A DNA stretch of 49,820 nt from JBKEDS01 sp047975545 (GTDB lineage: Bacteria; Bacteroidota; Bacteroidia; Flavobacteriales; Flavobacteriaceae), in the NCBI GenBank assembly GCA_047975545.1, contig JBKEDS010000022.1, positions 1-49,820 on the forward strand. The letters are read 5' to 3'. Below, in pieces: positions 42,325 to 49,820 of this stretch (the first letter of the stretch is position 1; each line of letters starts with the position of its first letter). The position numbers were made by a program, and so were the translations under genes. Under the pieces are notes generated by a model. It ran no database searches, was not told where the DNA came from, and saw nothing but the letters and a program-made list of their open reading frames with translations.

Positions 42325-45300
42325 TTACTCGGTTAATTTTACTTCCAGCATATACACCCCAATATTACAGTTGTTGGAATTTCGCAGTTCAATATCGTTG
42401 GCACCTGCATTTAAAGGTTGTTTGGTGCTTATTATTTGCCAATTATTGATTGTGGCTTTGGGACTAACAACAAGGTTTTTTACATTGCGGTTGTTTATGT
42501 AAAGTGGCAAGGTGCATACCGTTTTTGGGTTTTCCACATAAAACGATAAGATGAAAGTATCGGCGCTGCCATCGTTTTCTTGGTACCATTTAATAAAGCC
42601 GTCTGGCTCGGTAAATTTTAAGTAAGATTGCTTGTTTATTTCGGCAGGAGCAGCCCCTTTGTACGAAGCGTTTACGGATTTCATCCCCTGAGGGTTTTGT
42701 GCAGCGGTTTCTTCTTCTTCATTAAACCAATATAGTCCAAGATTTTTACCAAAGTTTTCTTCCATGTTTAAAACAACTTCGGTATTTAAAACCACAATAG
42801 CCTTAACCGTTGTTTCGGGCGCAATAATAAAAGGTGCGGTATAGGCATTGCTTTTTGTTGTTGGCGTACTGTTATCGGTGGTGTAATATATTTTGAAATT
42901 GCCAGGAACTGTTTCGCCCCTTAAATTAAGCTGCTTAACAGCAATAGCCACTTTATTGGATGTTAACAGTTGTTTTTCGCCAACAATAGCCCCATTAATT
43001 AGGGTAACGGGCGTGTTGGAATTGTCCAGTTTTATAAAAGCGTTGGTTAGGCCCATAAAGGCTTTTTTTTGCGCTATACCAACATTTTTAGTGGTGTCCA
43101 CGGGGTCGCCGTTTTCTAAGGATAGAATTTTGGCGGGGCCTGTTATATGGTAATAAACCGTGTTTTCGCCATAGGGGTATAAAACCGATTGGTCGTCGGT
43201 TATTTGGGTGGTTACAATAGCAATATTATCTTTTTCGGGCGAAACATAATTGTTGTTTAAGCCCATGCCGATAGCCGAAGGAACCCCTGCCGTTGTCTGG
43301 TGGGTTTGGGCAACCAGTTTTCCGTTAATGTAACCTTTTGCGGTAAGTGTTCCGGGTTTGTAGGGTACAAGCCATTCGCACTGCATTTCGTTCCATTTTT
43401 TTCCGGGTTTGTCCTTTCCGAGCGATTTTCCGTTAAGGAACAACTCGACCTCATCGCAATTGGAATACACCCAAACGGGAACTTGGGTATTGGCGGCCAT
43501 AAGCGGATGCGTCCAATGCGGCAGGATATGCACCATGGGCTGTTTGGTCCATTGGCTTTGGTAAAAATAGAACAAATCCTTTTTAAACCCGGCAACGTCC
43601 AGTGCGCCGCCCATAAAAAGGCGGAACGGCCAACCGCCGTGCACGTATCCGGCCTCGCCGTAATAATCGAAGCCCGTCCAACGGAAATGCCCGCTGTACC
43701 ACGCCGAATCGTGCATTATTTCCCAGTTTTTACGTGCCGAAATACGCACGGTGGCATTGTCGTACGACGAGTTAAAATGTTGTTTTTGGTTGGCCCATTT
43801 GCTTTTTTTTGCCCACTCGTAATTAAAAATTTCGGTTTTGGTTAAGTCGGGCAACGTAAATGCCGATACCTTACTGCCAAAGCCATCGCGAAACCAAGTT
43901 TTACTGCGGTAATAGCCCCGGGTTTGCCAAGTGTGCGGGGCTTCGGTGGCAACAAAGGCTTTGTTGGGGCGTTCGTGGGTATAAAAATCGGTGCGCTCGC
44001 TATGGCCGTTAACGCCGTAAACATCCATATATTCCGAGGCGCTGTGGCCAGAGGTTATCGGGCGTGTGCGGTCCATGCTGTGGCAGTATTCTACTATATC
44101 CTTACCTATTTCGCCACGAGTTTCGTTGCCTACGCTGTAAATTACTATGGAAGGGTGGTTGCGGTCGCGTGTTAGCCACTCGTAAACATCCTGTTGCCAC
44201 CACTGGGCAAAGGCCTGTTTGCCATAATCCTCGGGCGCTTTTTTGTGCCAACCGTCGAACATTTCGTCCATAACCATAATACCCATTTCGTCGCACAAAT
44301 CGTAAAAAAAGGGTGGGGTTGGGTTGTGGGCAGTCCGTATGGCGTTAACGCCCATTTCTTTTAACAGCCCTAATTTCCAACGCATAAGCGGTTTGGTCCA
44401 TGCACCGCCAAAAGGGCCGCCCTCGTAATGCTCGCAAACGCCCAAAAGTTTGGTTTGCGTTCCGTTTAGCGAAAATCCTGTTTGGGCATCCCAGCTTATG
44501 GTTCGTATACCAAATGGAGTTTCGGTGTTGTCAATAACTTTGTGTTTTTGTTTTATGCGGCTTACTATACTGTATAGGTTTGGGGTTTGCGTGTCCCACA
44601 GTTTGGGGTTTTCAATTTCTAATTCGGTTTTAATTGTGGTTTCGGAATTGGTTTTAATTGAAATAGTTTGTTCCGTTTTTGCAACAATACTTCCACTTGC
44701 GTTAAAACACAAGGTTTCCAGTATTAGGTTTTTGGTTTTGGAAGCCGAAGTTTTAATAGTGGTTTCAATATTTACCAAAGCCTTATTAGGCGTTATTTGG
44801 GGGGTGGTAACAAAAATGCCGTTGGGGGCAATATGGGTGTTGTTGGCAATAATTAAACGCACCGGGGCATAAATACCGCAGGGGTGGTACCATCGGGCAG
44901 AAGGTTCCTTAGTGTTATCGACCCTTACGGCTATTGTATTTTCCCCGTTTTTTAGATATTTTGAAAGTTCGTAGCGAAACGAAATATAACCATAAGGGCG
45001 CTTGCCAAGGTAATGGCCGTTAATCCATACTTCGCTATTCATGTACACGCCGTCGAATTCGATGGTGTATTGTTTGTTTTTGAAATTTGAATTGGCATCG
45101 AAAGTATATCTGTACCAGCCTATGCCGCCGCTAAAATAACCGCCCTTGTCCGATTGCGCCCCATTTTTTTCCACCCCGTTTTCAAAGGCCCAATCGTGCG
45201 GAATGCTTAGGGTTTTCCAGTTTTTGGTGTCGAGGTCGGGGCTTTGGGCGTTGCGTAAGTCTTCATTAATAAATTTCCAATTTTCATTTAGCGGAATAAC

Positions 45301-45378
45301 TTCTCTAACCTTGTTTTGCGATACCGTTTTAAGTGAAAACGTTATTAAGGCGATAAGGAAAAATAAGTTTAAGCGCAT
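42325..45378 (-). CDS. GH2 beta-galactosidase, secreted, with C-terminal accessory domains
   Basis: 1017 aa. A signal peptide (about 1-20) is followed by the GH2 sugar-binding domain (about 25-180), an immunoglobulin-like domain and a TIM barrel. The acid/base Glu419 lies in SVGNETRG and the nucleophile Glu479 in VATEAPHTW; WTGFDYYGE follows. Downstream are a DUF4982-like segment (about 600-660), another Ig-like domain, a chitobiase-C-like stretch (YYTTDNSTPTT, about 810-830) and a CBM6/35-like module to the end. The secreted, modular form fits polysaccharide side-chain removal. Exact glycoside specificity is not certain. Confidence 0.9.
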   Translation of the reverse strand: MRLNLFFLIALITFSLKTVSQNKVREVIPLNENWKFINEDLRNAQSPDLDTKNWKTLSIPHDWAFENGVEKNGAQSDKGGYFSGGIGWYRYTFDANSNFKNKQYTIEFDGVYMNSEVWINGHYLGKRPYGYISFRYELSKYLKNGENTIAVRVDNTKEPSARWYHPCGIYAPVRLIIANNTHIAPNGIFVTTPQITPNKALVNIETTIKTSASKTKNLILETLCFNASGSIVAKTEQTISIKTNSETTIKTELEIENPKLWDTQTPNLYSIVSRIKQKHKVIDNTETPFGIRTISWDAQTGFSLNGTQTKLLGVCEHYEGGPFGGAWTKPLMRWKLGLLKEMGVNAIRTAHNPTPPFFYDLCDEMGIMVMDEMFDGWHKKAPEDYGKQAFAQWWQQDVYEWLTRDRNHPSIVIYSVGNETRGEIGKDIVEYCHSMDRTRPITSGHSASEYMDVYGVNGHSERTDFYTHERPNKAFVATEAPHTWQTRGYYRSKTWFRDGFGSKVSAFTLPDLTKTEIFNYEWAKKSKWANQKQHFNSSYDNATVRISARKNWEIMHDSAWYSGHFRWTGFDYYGEAGYVHGGWPFRLFMGGALDVAGFKKDLFYFYQSQWTKQPMVHILPHWTHPLMAANTQVPVWVYSNCDEVELFLNGKSLGKDKPGKKWNEMQCEWLVPYKPGTLTAKGYINGKLVAQTHQTTAGVPSAIGMGLNNNYVSPEKDNIAIVTTQITDDQSVLYPYGENTVYYHITGPAKILSLENGDPVDTTKNVGIAQKKAFMGLTNAFIKLDNSNTPVTLINGAIVGEKQLLTSNKVAIAVKQLNLRGETVPGNFKIYYTTDNSTPTTKSNAYTAPFIIAPETTVKAIVVLNTEVVLNMEENFGKNLGLYWFNEEEETAAQNPQGMKSVNASYKGAAPAEINKQSYLKFTEPDGFIKWYQENDGSADTFILSFYVENPKTVCTLPLYINNRNVKNLVVSPKATINNWQIISTKQPLNAGANDIELRNSNNCNIGVYMLEVKLTE

Positions 45379-45433
45379 TATTGGGTTAGTTTAGTCGTGC
45401 CGCAAATTTAAGGTTTATTTGTGTTTCCAAAAA

Positions 45434-45581
45434 AGCTGTTTAAAAAGTCTGTTATTCTGAACGCCTGTGCTGAGCAAGGTCGAAGCGAAGTGAAGAATCT
45501 CAAAATAATAAATATTGATTTTCAATATCATGAGAATTCTCGACTCCGCTCGCAATGAATAAAACTACTTTTTAGACAGCT
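45434..45581. repeat. Palindromic intergenic element, 148 bp
   Basis: The outer arms AGCTGTTTAAAAAGT (45434-45448) and ACTTTTTAGACAGCT (45567-45581) pair at 14 of 15 positions. The interior contains TCTGAACGCCTGTGCTGAG, GAAGAATCTC and GAGAATTCTCG, a motif set familiar from many Flavobacteriia intergenic repeats (memory). With R6 it fills the stretch 45379-45679. Confidence 0.7.
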
Positions 45582-45587
45582 TTTTTT

Positions 45588-45663
45588 ATGAAAGTCCATA
45601 ATGGGCATTTTTTCAGATAATTAAATTTCTGAAAAACAAATTATTGCAAAAATTTAAATGGAT
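45588..45663 (-). repeat. Dispersed repeat family, decayed copy R6
   Basis: ATGAAAGTCCATAATGGGC (with a one-base change in the palindrome), then ATAATTAAAT, CTGAAAAACAAA and AATTTAAATGGATAAAA. This is the second half of the 244-bp unit in reverse orientation, more diverged than R3. Confidence 0.6.
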
Positions 45664-45679
45664 AAAAATAGAAAAACAC

Positions 45680-48091
45680 TTAATATACTTCAATGCTTTC
45701 TGTTTCTTTAACAACATTAATTTTTGTGTTGGCTGTGTTTAAGGCTTCTATCTTTGCTATTACTTCGGCTTCAACACCTTCAACTATTTCGTAGCTTGTT
45801 GCTGTTTCGCCATTATTGGTGGTTACGGTTGTTACAATAGCTTTTGCCGTACCGTTATTGTTGGTGTTCACTTCAACTTTTACTTCTTTGGTTATGGCGT
45901 TGTCTGTTTCGGCGTTATAAGCGGTAACGGCATCGGCGGACAGGGCAATACTTGGTGCAATTACCAAGGCCACGACCGACATTAATTTCAACAAAATATT
46001 TAACGATGGCCCCGAGGTGTCCTTAAACGGGTCGCCAACAGTATCGCCAACCACGGCTGCTTTGTGGGCATCGGTACCTTTTCGGCCTTGTTCTTCTATG
46101 GTTTTTTTGGCATTGTCCCAAGCACCACCGGCATTCGACTGGAAAATAGCCATAAGCACGCCGCAAGTGGTTACCCCGGCCAATAAACCACCCAACATTT
46201 CAGGACCACCAATGCCAAACCATTTCTTGCCAAAACCAACAATGACAGGAACCGCAATAGCTAAAAGTCCAGGTAAAATCATTTCTTTTATTGAGGCTTT
46301 TGTTGATATAGCAACACATTTGTCGTATTCGGCAACACCATCGGCGGCATCGAATATTTTTCTATCGGCTTCCGAGGCTTTGCTCATATCGGAATTGTAC
46401 TTGCGCATGATTTCCAAAGCCGATTTTAACTGAGGAATATCCCTAAACTGGCGGCGTACTTCCTCGATCATGGCCATAGCGGCACGCCCTACGGCGTTCA
46501 TGGACAGGGCCGAAAACACAAACGGCAACATACCGCCTACCAATAGCCCCGCCATAATATCGGGTTGCGAAACATCAATAGCTTTTACGTTTGCGGTGTG
46601 CATAAAGGCGGCAAACAAAGCCAAAGCGGTTAAGGCGGCCGAAGCAATGGCAAAGCCCTTGCCTATGGCTGCGGTGGTGTTGCCTACGGCATCCAACTTA
46701 TCGGTGCGCTCGCGTACTTCTTTGGGTAGTTCGGCCATTTCGGCAATACCTCCGGCATTATCGGAAATCGGGCCATAAGCATCTACAGCCAACTGAATGC
46801 CCGTATTGGCCAACATACCAACGGCTGCAATGGCAATACCATATAAACCCGCAAAATAATGCGACACCAAAATAGCGGCGGCTATTAATAGAATTGGTAT
46901 GGCGGTAGACATCATACCAATACCCAGCCCCGCAATTATATTGGTTGCCGAACCGGTTTCGGATTGTTTTACTATGGAGTTTACGGGGGCTTTGCCCGTA
47001 CCCGTGTAATATTCAGTTATTTTACCTACGGCCAAACCGGCTACTAAGCCCGCAATGGTTGCCCAAAACACGCCCATAGCCGAGTATTCGGTGCCTTCGA
47101 AGTTCCATGAAGCGGGCAGCATTTGGGTAATAATAAAGTACGATGCCACGACCATAAGGCCTGCCGAGCCAAATTCACCTATATTTAATGCGGTTTGTGG
47201 GTTTCCGCCGTCTTTCACCTTTACAAAAAACGTACCGATAACAGACATTACAATGCCTATTGCCGCCAAAACCAACGGCAAATAAACGGCTCCTAAGCCA
47301 TTAAAAGCCGCTTGAAATTCGGGCAAGGTGGTAAATACGGCGCCCAGAACCATGGTTCCGATGATAGACCCTACATAGGACTCGAACAAGTCGGCGCCCA
47401 TGCCGGCAACATCGCCTACGTTATCGCCTACGTTATCGGCAATAGTTGCGGGATTTAGGGGGTGGTCTTCCGGAATACCGGCTTCGACCTTACCCACCAA
47501 ATCGGCACCTACGTCGGCTGCTTTGGTATAAATACCACCGCCAACACGGGCAAATAAAGCTATTGAGGACGCGCCAAGCGAAAAACCGGACAGTACGTTA
47601 AGTACTTCGTTAAGGCCCCAGCCCATTTCGCTATATACCATAAACAGACCGCTTAGGCCCAAAACGCCAAGCCCTACAACGCCCAAGCCCATTACGGCAC
47701 CGCCTGCAAAGGCTACTTCCAAAGCTTTGCCCAACGAGGTTCTGGCGGCGCTTGTGGTGCGCACATTGGCTTTTGTGGCTACTTTCATGCCTATAAACCC
47801 GGCCAATGCCGAGCAAATAGCGCCCACAATAAACGATACGGCCACCATACCATTAGAGCCTGCCTCGGCAGAACCTTTAAAATAAAGCAATACGGCAACC
47901 GCAATAACAAATACCGATAAAATTTTATATTCTGCCTTTAAAAAAGACATGGCACCATCGGCAATACTTTTGGCAATGCGCATCATACGCTCCGTGCCTT
48001 GGTCCTGTTTTGTTACCCAAGCGCTTTTTATAAATACAAACGCCAACGCCAATACCCCGAATAGAGGTAGAAATTTTACTATAATTTCCAT
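45680..48091 (-). CDS. hppA: Membrane-bound ion-translocating pyrophosphatase
   Basis: Pumps H+ and/or Na+ across the inner membrane using PPi hydrolysis. The 803-aa protein has about 16 TM segments. The PPi-binding loop DVGADLVGKVEAGIPEDHP followed by DNVGDNVGDVAGMGADLFESY is intact, as are the second and third Asp-rich loops (DAYGPISDNAGGIAEM and VVGDTVGDPFKDTSGPS). GNTTAAIGKG carries Ala where K+-independent enzymes have Lys, so it is probably K+-dependent. Which ion is pumped cannot be settled by eye. The last 75 residues form a Thr/Asn/Glu-rich tail beyond the final TM, an extension absent from well-studied enzymes. Confidence 0.95.
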   Translation of the reverse strand: MEIIVKFLPLFGVLALAFVFIKSAWVTKQDQGTERMMRIAKSIADGAMSFLKAEYKILSVFVIAVAVLLYFKGSAEAGSNGMVAVSFIVGAICSALAGFIGMKVATKANVRTTSAARTSLGKALEVAFAGGAVMGLGVVGLGVLGLSGLFMVYSEMGWGLNEVLNVLSGFSLGASSIALFARVGGGIYTKAADVGADLVGKVEAGIPEDHPLNPATIADNVGDNVGDVAGMGADLFESYVGSIIGTMVLGAVFTTLPEFQAAFNGLGAVYLPLVLAAIGIVMSVIGTFFVKVKDGGNPQTALNIGEFGSAGLMVVASYFIITQMLPASWNFEGTEYSAMGVFWATIAGLVAGLAVGKITEYYTGTGKAPVNSIVKQSETGSATNIIAGLGIGMMSTAIPILLIAAAILVSHYFAGLYGIAIAAVGMLANTGIQLAVDAYGPISDNAGGIAEMAELPKEVRERTDKLDAVGNTTAAIGKGFAIASAALTALALFAAFMHTANVKAIDVSQPDIMAGLLVGGMLPFVFSALSMNAVGRAAMAMIEEVRRQFRDIPQLKSALEIMRKYNSDMSKASEADRKIFDAADGVAEYDKCVAISTKASIKEMILPGLLAIAVPVIVGFGKKWFGIGGPEMLGGLLAGVTTCGVLMAIFQSNAGGAWDNAKKTIEEQGRKGTDAHKAAVVGDTVGDPFKDTSGPSLNILLKLMSVVALVIAPSIALSADAVTAYNAETDNAITKEVKVEVNTNNNGTAKAIVTTVTTNNGETATSYEIVEGVEAEVIAKIEALNTANTKINVVKETESIEVY

Positions 48092-48202
48092 AAAGTTTAG
48101 TTAGTTTTTAATTAGAAAATTTACTGTGGCTAAAAATAGGAAAATATAAGGGATAAAAAAACCATCTAATATTAAAATTGATTAGGGCGGATTTAATTAA
48201 AG

Positions 48203-48396
48203 AAAACCAAAGTTTTTTCTTGCGTATTATTATTATTACCCTTGTAGGTAAATTAATCTGTTAAACTAATATTTTTATGAAAACCAAACAAAAAACCAAC
48301 AAGGCCAAACTGGCGTTTAAAATGCTTGAAAAAGAGTTTGAAACCTTAAACAAAACCGAACTGCAAAGCTTTTCCGGGGGTAATGGGCCTACGGGG
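48203..48396 (+). repeat. Direct repeat copy A: promoter + leader region
   Basis: A 194-bp segment with only four differences from 49533-49726 (offset 1330 bp). It contains the upstream region (CAAAGTTTTTTCTTGCG, TATTATTATTATTACCCTTG), the start codon and the whole double-glycine leader. Two changes are upstream of the start and two are synonymous. Confidence 0.95.
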
Positions 48397-48816
48397 CATA
48401 GCGGGGTTACGGGATACCAAGATCCTGGTACCGATTGTGTTTTCCAAACAATGAGTTACATTTCTAACCAACTTGGGTGTGGGCATTATACCAATTTCTA
48501 CGATTCCTTATATGGAGCAGGTAGTTCTGGAAATGGAGTTGGCACAAATTTAGGCGAATTTATATTACACAATTTTAGCATGTCATATACCGATACATCA
48601 GCCTCTGGTATGCAAAATGCCATAAATAATGGGAATGAAGTATTCCTCGTTATTCGTACAGATAGCGGAACATTGCATGCTGTTGCTTTTGATAGCTCAA
48701 CGGATGGAGTTACGGGAATAGACGGCAGTACTTGTATTCAAGTTTGGGATGAACAAATGGGAGAATGTTATTCTATCGACCAAAGCGACATTGTATATGG
48801 AACTGTTTTAAATTAA
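48277..48816 (+). CDS. Double-glycine leader protein with papain/C39-like cargo domain
   Basis: 179 aa. Residues 1-35 are a hydrophilic helical leader ending in LNKTELQSFSGG, the kind cleaved by C39-type ABC exporters, so the rest (about 144 aa) is probably exported. The cargo has Cys54 in TDCVFQTMSYISNQLG, His134 in GTLHAVAF and Asp158 in QVWDEQMGE, in papain/C39 order, suggesting a cysteine peptidase-like fold that may itself be a toxin or processing enzyme (inference). Cys68, Cys153 and Cys164 are extra. No exporter lies in this window. A secreted partner follows after 29 nt. Confidence 0.75.
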   Translation: MKTKQKTNKAKLAFKMLEKEFETLNKTELQSFSGGNGPTGHSGVTGYQDPGTDCVFQTMSYISNQLGCGHYTNFYDSLYGAGSSGNGVGTNLGEFILHNFSMSYTDTSASGMQNAINNGNEVFLVIRTDSGTLHAVAFDSSTDGVTGIDGSTCIQVWDEQMGECYSIDQSDIVYGTVLN

Positions 48817-48845
48817 TATAGAAAACCATTAAATTGCAATACACC

Positions 48846-49529
48846 ATGAGAAAATCGACTTTTATATTAACTGTTGTTTTTTGTGTGCTAATCGGTTCAA
48901 AAAGCATAAGCCAAATTAATGATGGAAAATATATTGAACAAGAGGAGTTTTTAATTTTAAAATCGGACTCTATCGCGTTTAATTTAAAATATGGCAAGGG
49001 AATTGTTCAAGACTTAAAGGGTAGCGGCAACTACAAAATAATAAACAATTTTTTACTTGTTAAAACCATACCGTATCAGGCCAAGTCGCACCATGCCGAA
49101 AGCAAAAACTGTTCGGGCAATGTAGAAATTACGGTAAACGACTTAAAAGGCAAGCCAATAATAGGTGCTAACATAGAGGTTTTGGACAACTCGGGAAATC
49201 TATTGTTTGGAGTACTTTCCAAGGAAGAAGGCAGGGCTTTAATAAAAAGAACGAATGCTATGAGCAAAATAGTGGTTTCTTACTTGTTATTTCACAAATA
49301 CACGTTCAACCTATCCCCAAACACTAATTACCACGTGTTTTTAGACCAAGAACGCGTTGAAAACCAAACCATGGCTTTTAAAATAAACGATATTACAAAC
49401 CATGGCATAGAACTTACTTTGCTAAGCACAAATTTTGAAGCCCAAGAAAACATATCTAAAGAACTCGAAAAGCTATACAGCGAGCAAAAAAATTGCACCC
49501 AAAAAATTAACCTAACAAAAGCCAACTAA
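48846..49529 (+). CDS. Secreted protein with carboxypeptidase-regulatory-like domain
   Basis: 227 aa. The signal peptide is residues 1-23 (FILTVVFCVLIGSKSISQ). A middle segment, VEITVNDLKGKPIIGANIEVLDN (about 95-117), is a carboxypeptidase-D-regulatory-like beta-sandwich, and the C-terminus is helical (ISKELEKLYSEQKN). The ATG at 48846 is chosen over an in-frame TTG at 48834. It sits between two double-glycine cargo genes and could be an envelope immunity or accessory factor; this is only positional inference. Confidence 0.65.
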   Translation: MRKSTFILTVVFCVLIGSKSISQINDGKYIEQEEFLILKSDSIAFNLKYGKGIVQDLKGSGNYKIINNFLLVKTIPYQAKSHHAESKNCSGNVEITVNDLKGKPIIGANIEVLDNSGNLLFGVLSKEEGRALIKRTNAMSKIVVSYLLFHKYTFNLSPNTNYHVFLDQERVENQTMAFKINDITNHGIELTLLSTNFEAQENISKELEKLYSEQKNCTQKINLTKAN

Positions 49530-49532
49530 TTA

Positions 49533-49726
49533 AAAACCAAAGTTTTTTCTTGCATATTATTATTATTACCCTTGTAGGTAAATTAATCTATTAAACTAAT
49601 ATTTTTATGAAAACCAAACAAAAAACCAACAAAGCCAAACTGGCGTTTAAAATGCTTGAAAAAGAGTTTGAAACCTTAAACAAAACCGAACTGCAAAGCT
49701 TTTCTGGGGGTAATGGGCCTACGGGG
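49533..49726 (+). repeat. Direct repeat copy B: promoter + leader region
   Basis: About 98% identical to 48203-48396. The identity stops abruptly four codons after the Gly-Gly site (NGPTG), where the cargo sequences diverge. Confidence 0.95.
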
Positions 49727-49820
49727 TACTATCAAAACCTACCAAGTACAGATTGTGTAATACGGGTGTTTGATTACCTTGATGGAATACCCGATAATTA
49801 TAACCAATATGTAAGTTGTA
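49607..49820 (+). CDS. Second double-glycine leader protein, truncated by window end
   Basis: 71 codons are visible and the gene continues past the window. The leader (residues 1-35) is identical in protein sequence to that at 48277. The cargo start differs but keeps STDCV at the matching position, so the same cysteine-based fold is likely (DCVIRVFDYLDGIPDNYNQ versus DCVFQTMSYISNQLG). This indicates a tandem family with constant leader and variable cargo. Confidence 0.8.
   Translation, partial: MKTKQKTNKAKLAFKMLEKEFETLNKTELQSFSGGNGPTGYYQNLPSTDCVIRVFDYLDGIPDNYNQYVSC

Noticed and set aside
43300..43845. 181-codon plus-strand frame within the GH2 gene
   Set aside because: Antisense shadow of a well-supported glycoside hydrolase; no recognisable domain.

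Overview
The window comes from a marine-type Flavobacteriaceae (Bacteroidota) chromosome. The evidence is an AT-rich genome with A-rich, SD-poor start contexts, several TAnnTTTG -7 boxes, a SusC-like carboxypeptidase-regulatory domain on a TonB receptor, DUF2480/DUF3078/SufE neighbours, and polysaccharide-degrading genes (two sulfatases, GH28, GH2, an L-fuconate dehydratase-like enolase). Genus cannot be fixed by eye.

Layout. 1-6957: housekeeping genes (mscL, asd, M28 peptidase, prolyl oligopeptidase, ABC ATPase), then a WYL regulator on the minus strand. 6958-10553: the most unusual locus. Divergent from the WYL gene lies a non-coding tract of about 850 nt containing a strong hairpin, a tRNA-Pro-like element, tRNA halves in permuted order that assemble into a complete tRNA-Arg(CCU) cloverleaf, and a tRNA-Leu-like 5' half. 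Directly downstream are a slipin/SPFH gene and rtcB, the RNA ligase that seals cleaved tRNAs. 10648-12394: acyl-ACP desaturase and PlsC acyltransferase, one minus-strand operon. 12853-18806: TonB siderophore-type receptor and a very large outer-membrane protein of unknown function. 19081-25315: a fucose/sulfated-sugar block (TetR regulator, Na+/solute symporter, sulfatase, Gfo/Idh oxidoreductase, fuconate dehydratase-like enzyme) with a perfect 26-bp palindrome at the symporter promoter. 25316-33590: a MITE-like palindrome, a stand-alone polyvalent-type kinase, xthA, OmpA lipoprotein, pentapeptide-repeat membrane protein, aldo/keto reductase, and a sufE-DUF59-DUF2480 run ending in a DUF3078 protein. 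33716-39518: SRPBCC protein, GH28, TrmH-type methyltransferase, mutS. 39622-39826: genuine tRNA-Gly(GCC) and tRNA-Leu(UAA). 40069-48091: second sulfatase, PAP2 phosphatase, GH2 beta-galactosidase, membrane pyrophosphatase. 48203-49820: two near-identical promoter plus double-glycine leader modules fused to different C-terminal cargos, with a secreted protein between them; the second copy runs off the window.

Intergenic space is dominated by a dispersed AT-rich repeat family of about 244 bp (six sites, one a partial tandem) marked by the palindromes GCCCATTATGGGC and CCCTCAATGAGGG. It abuts several start codons. Other palindromic repeats lie at 4946-5010, 25462-25622 and 45434-45581.

The two most interesting systems are (i) WYL regulator + permuted tRNA-like array + slipin + RtcB, which looks like an RNA-repair module carrying its own substrate or sensor RNA, and (ii) the duplicated double-glycine-leader papain-like cargo cassette. 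All functions are inferred by reading the sequence; no database search was run.
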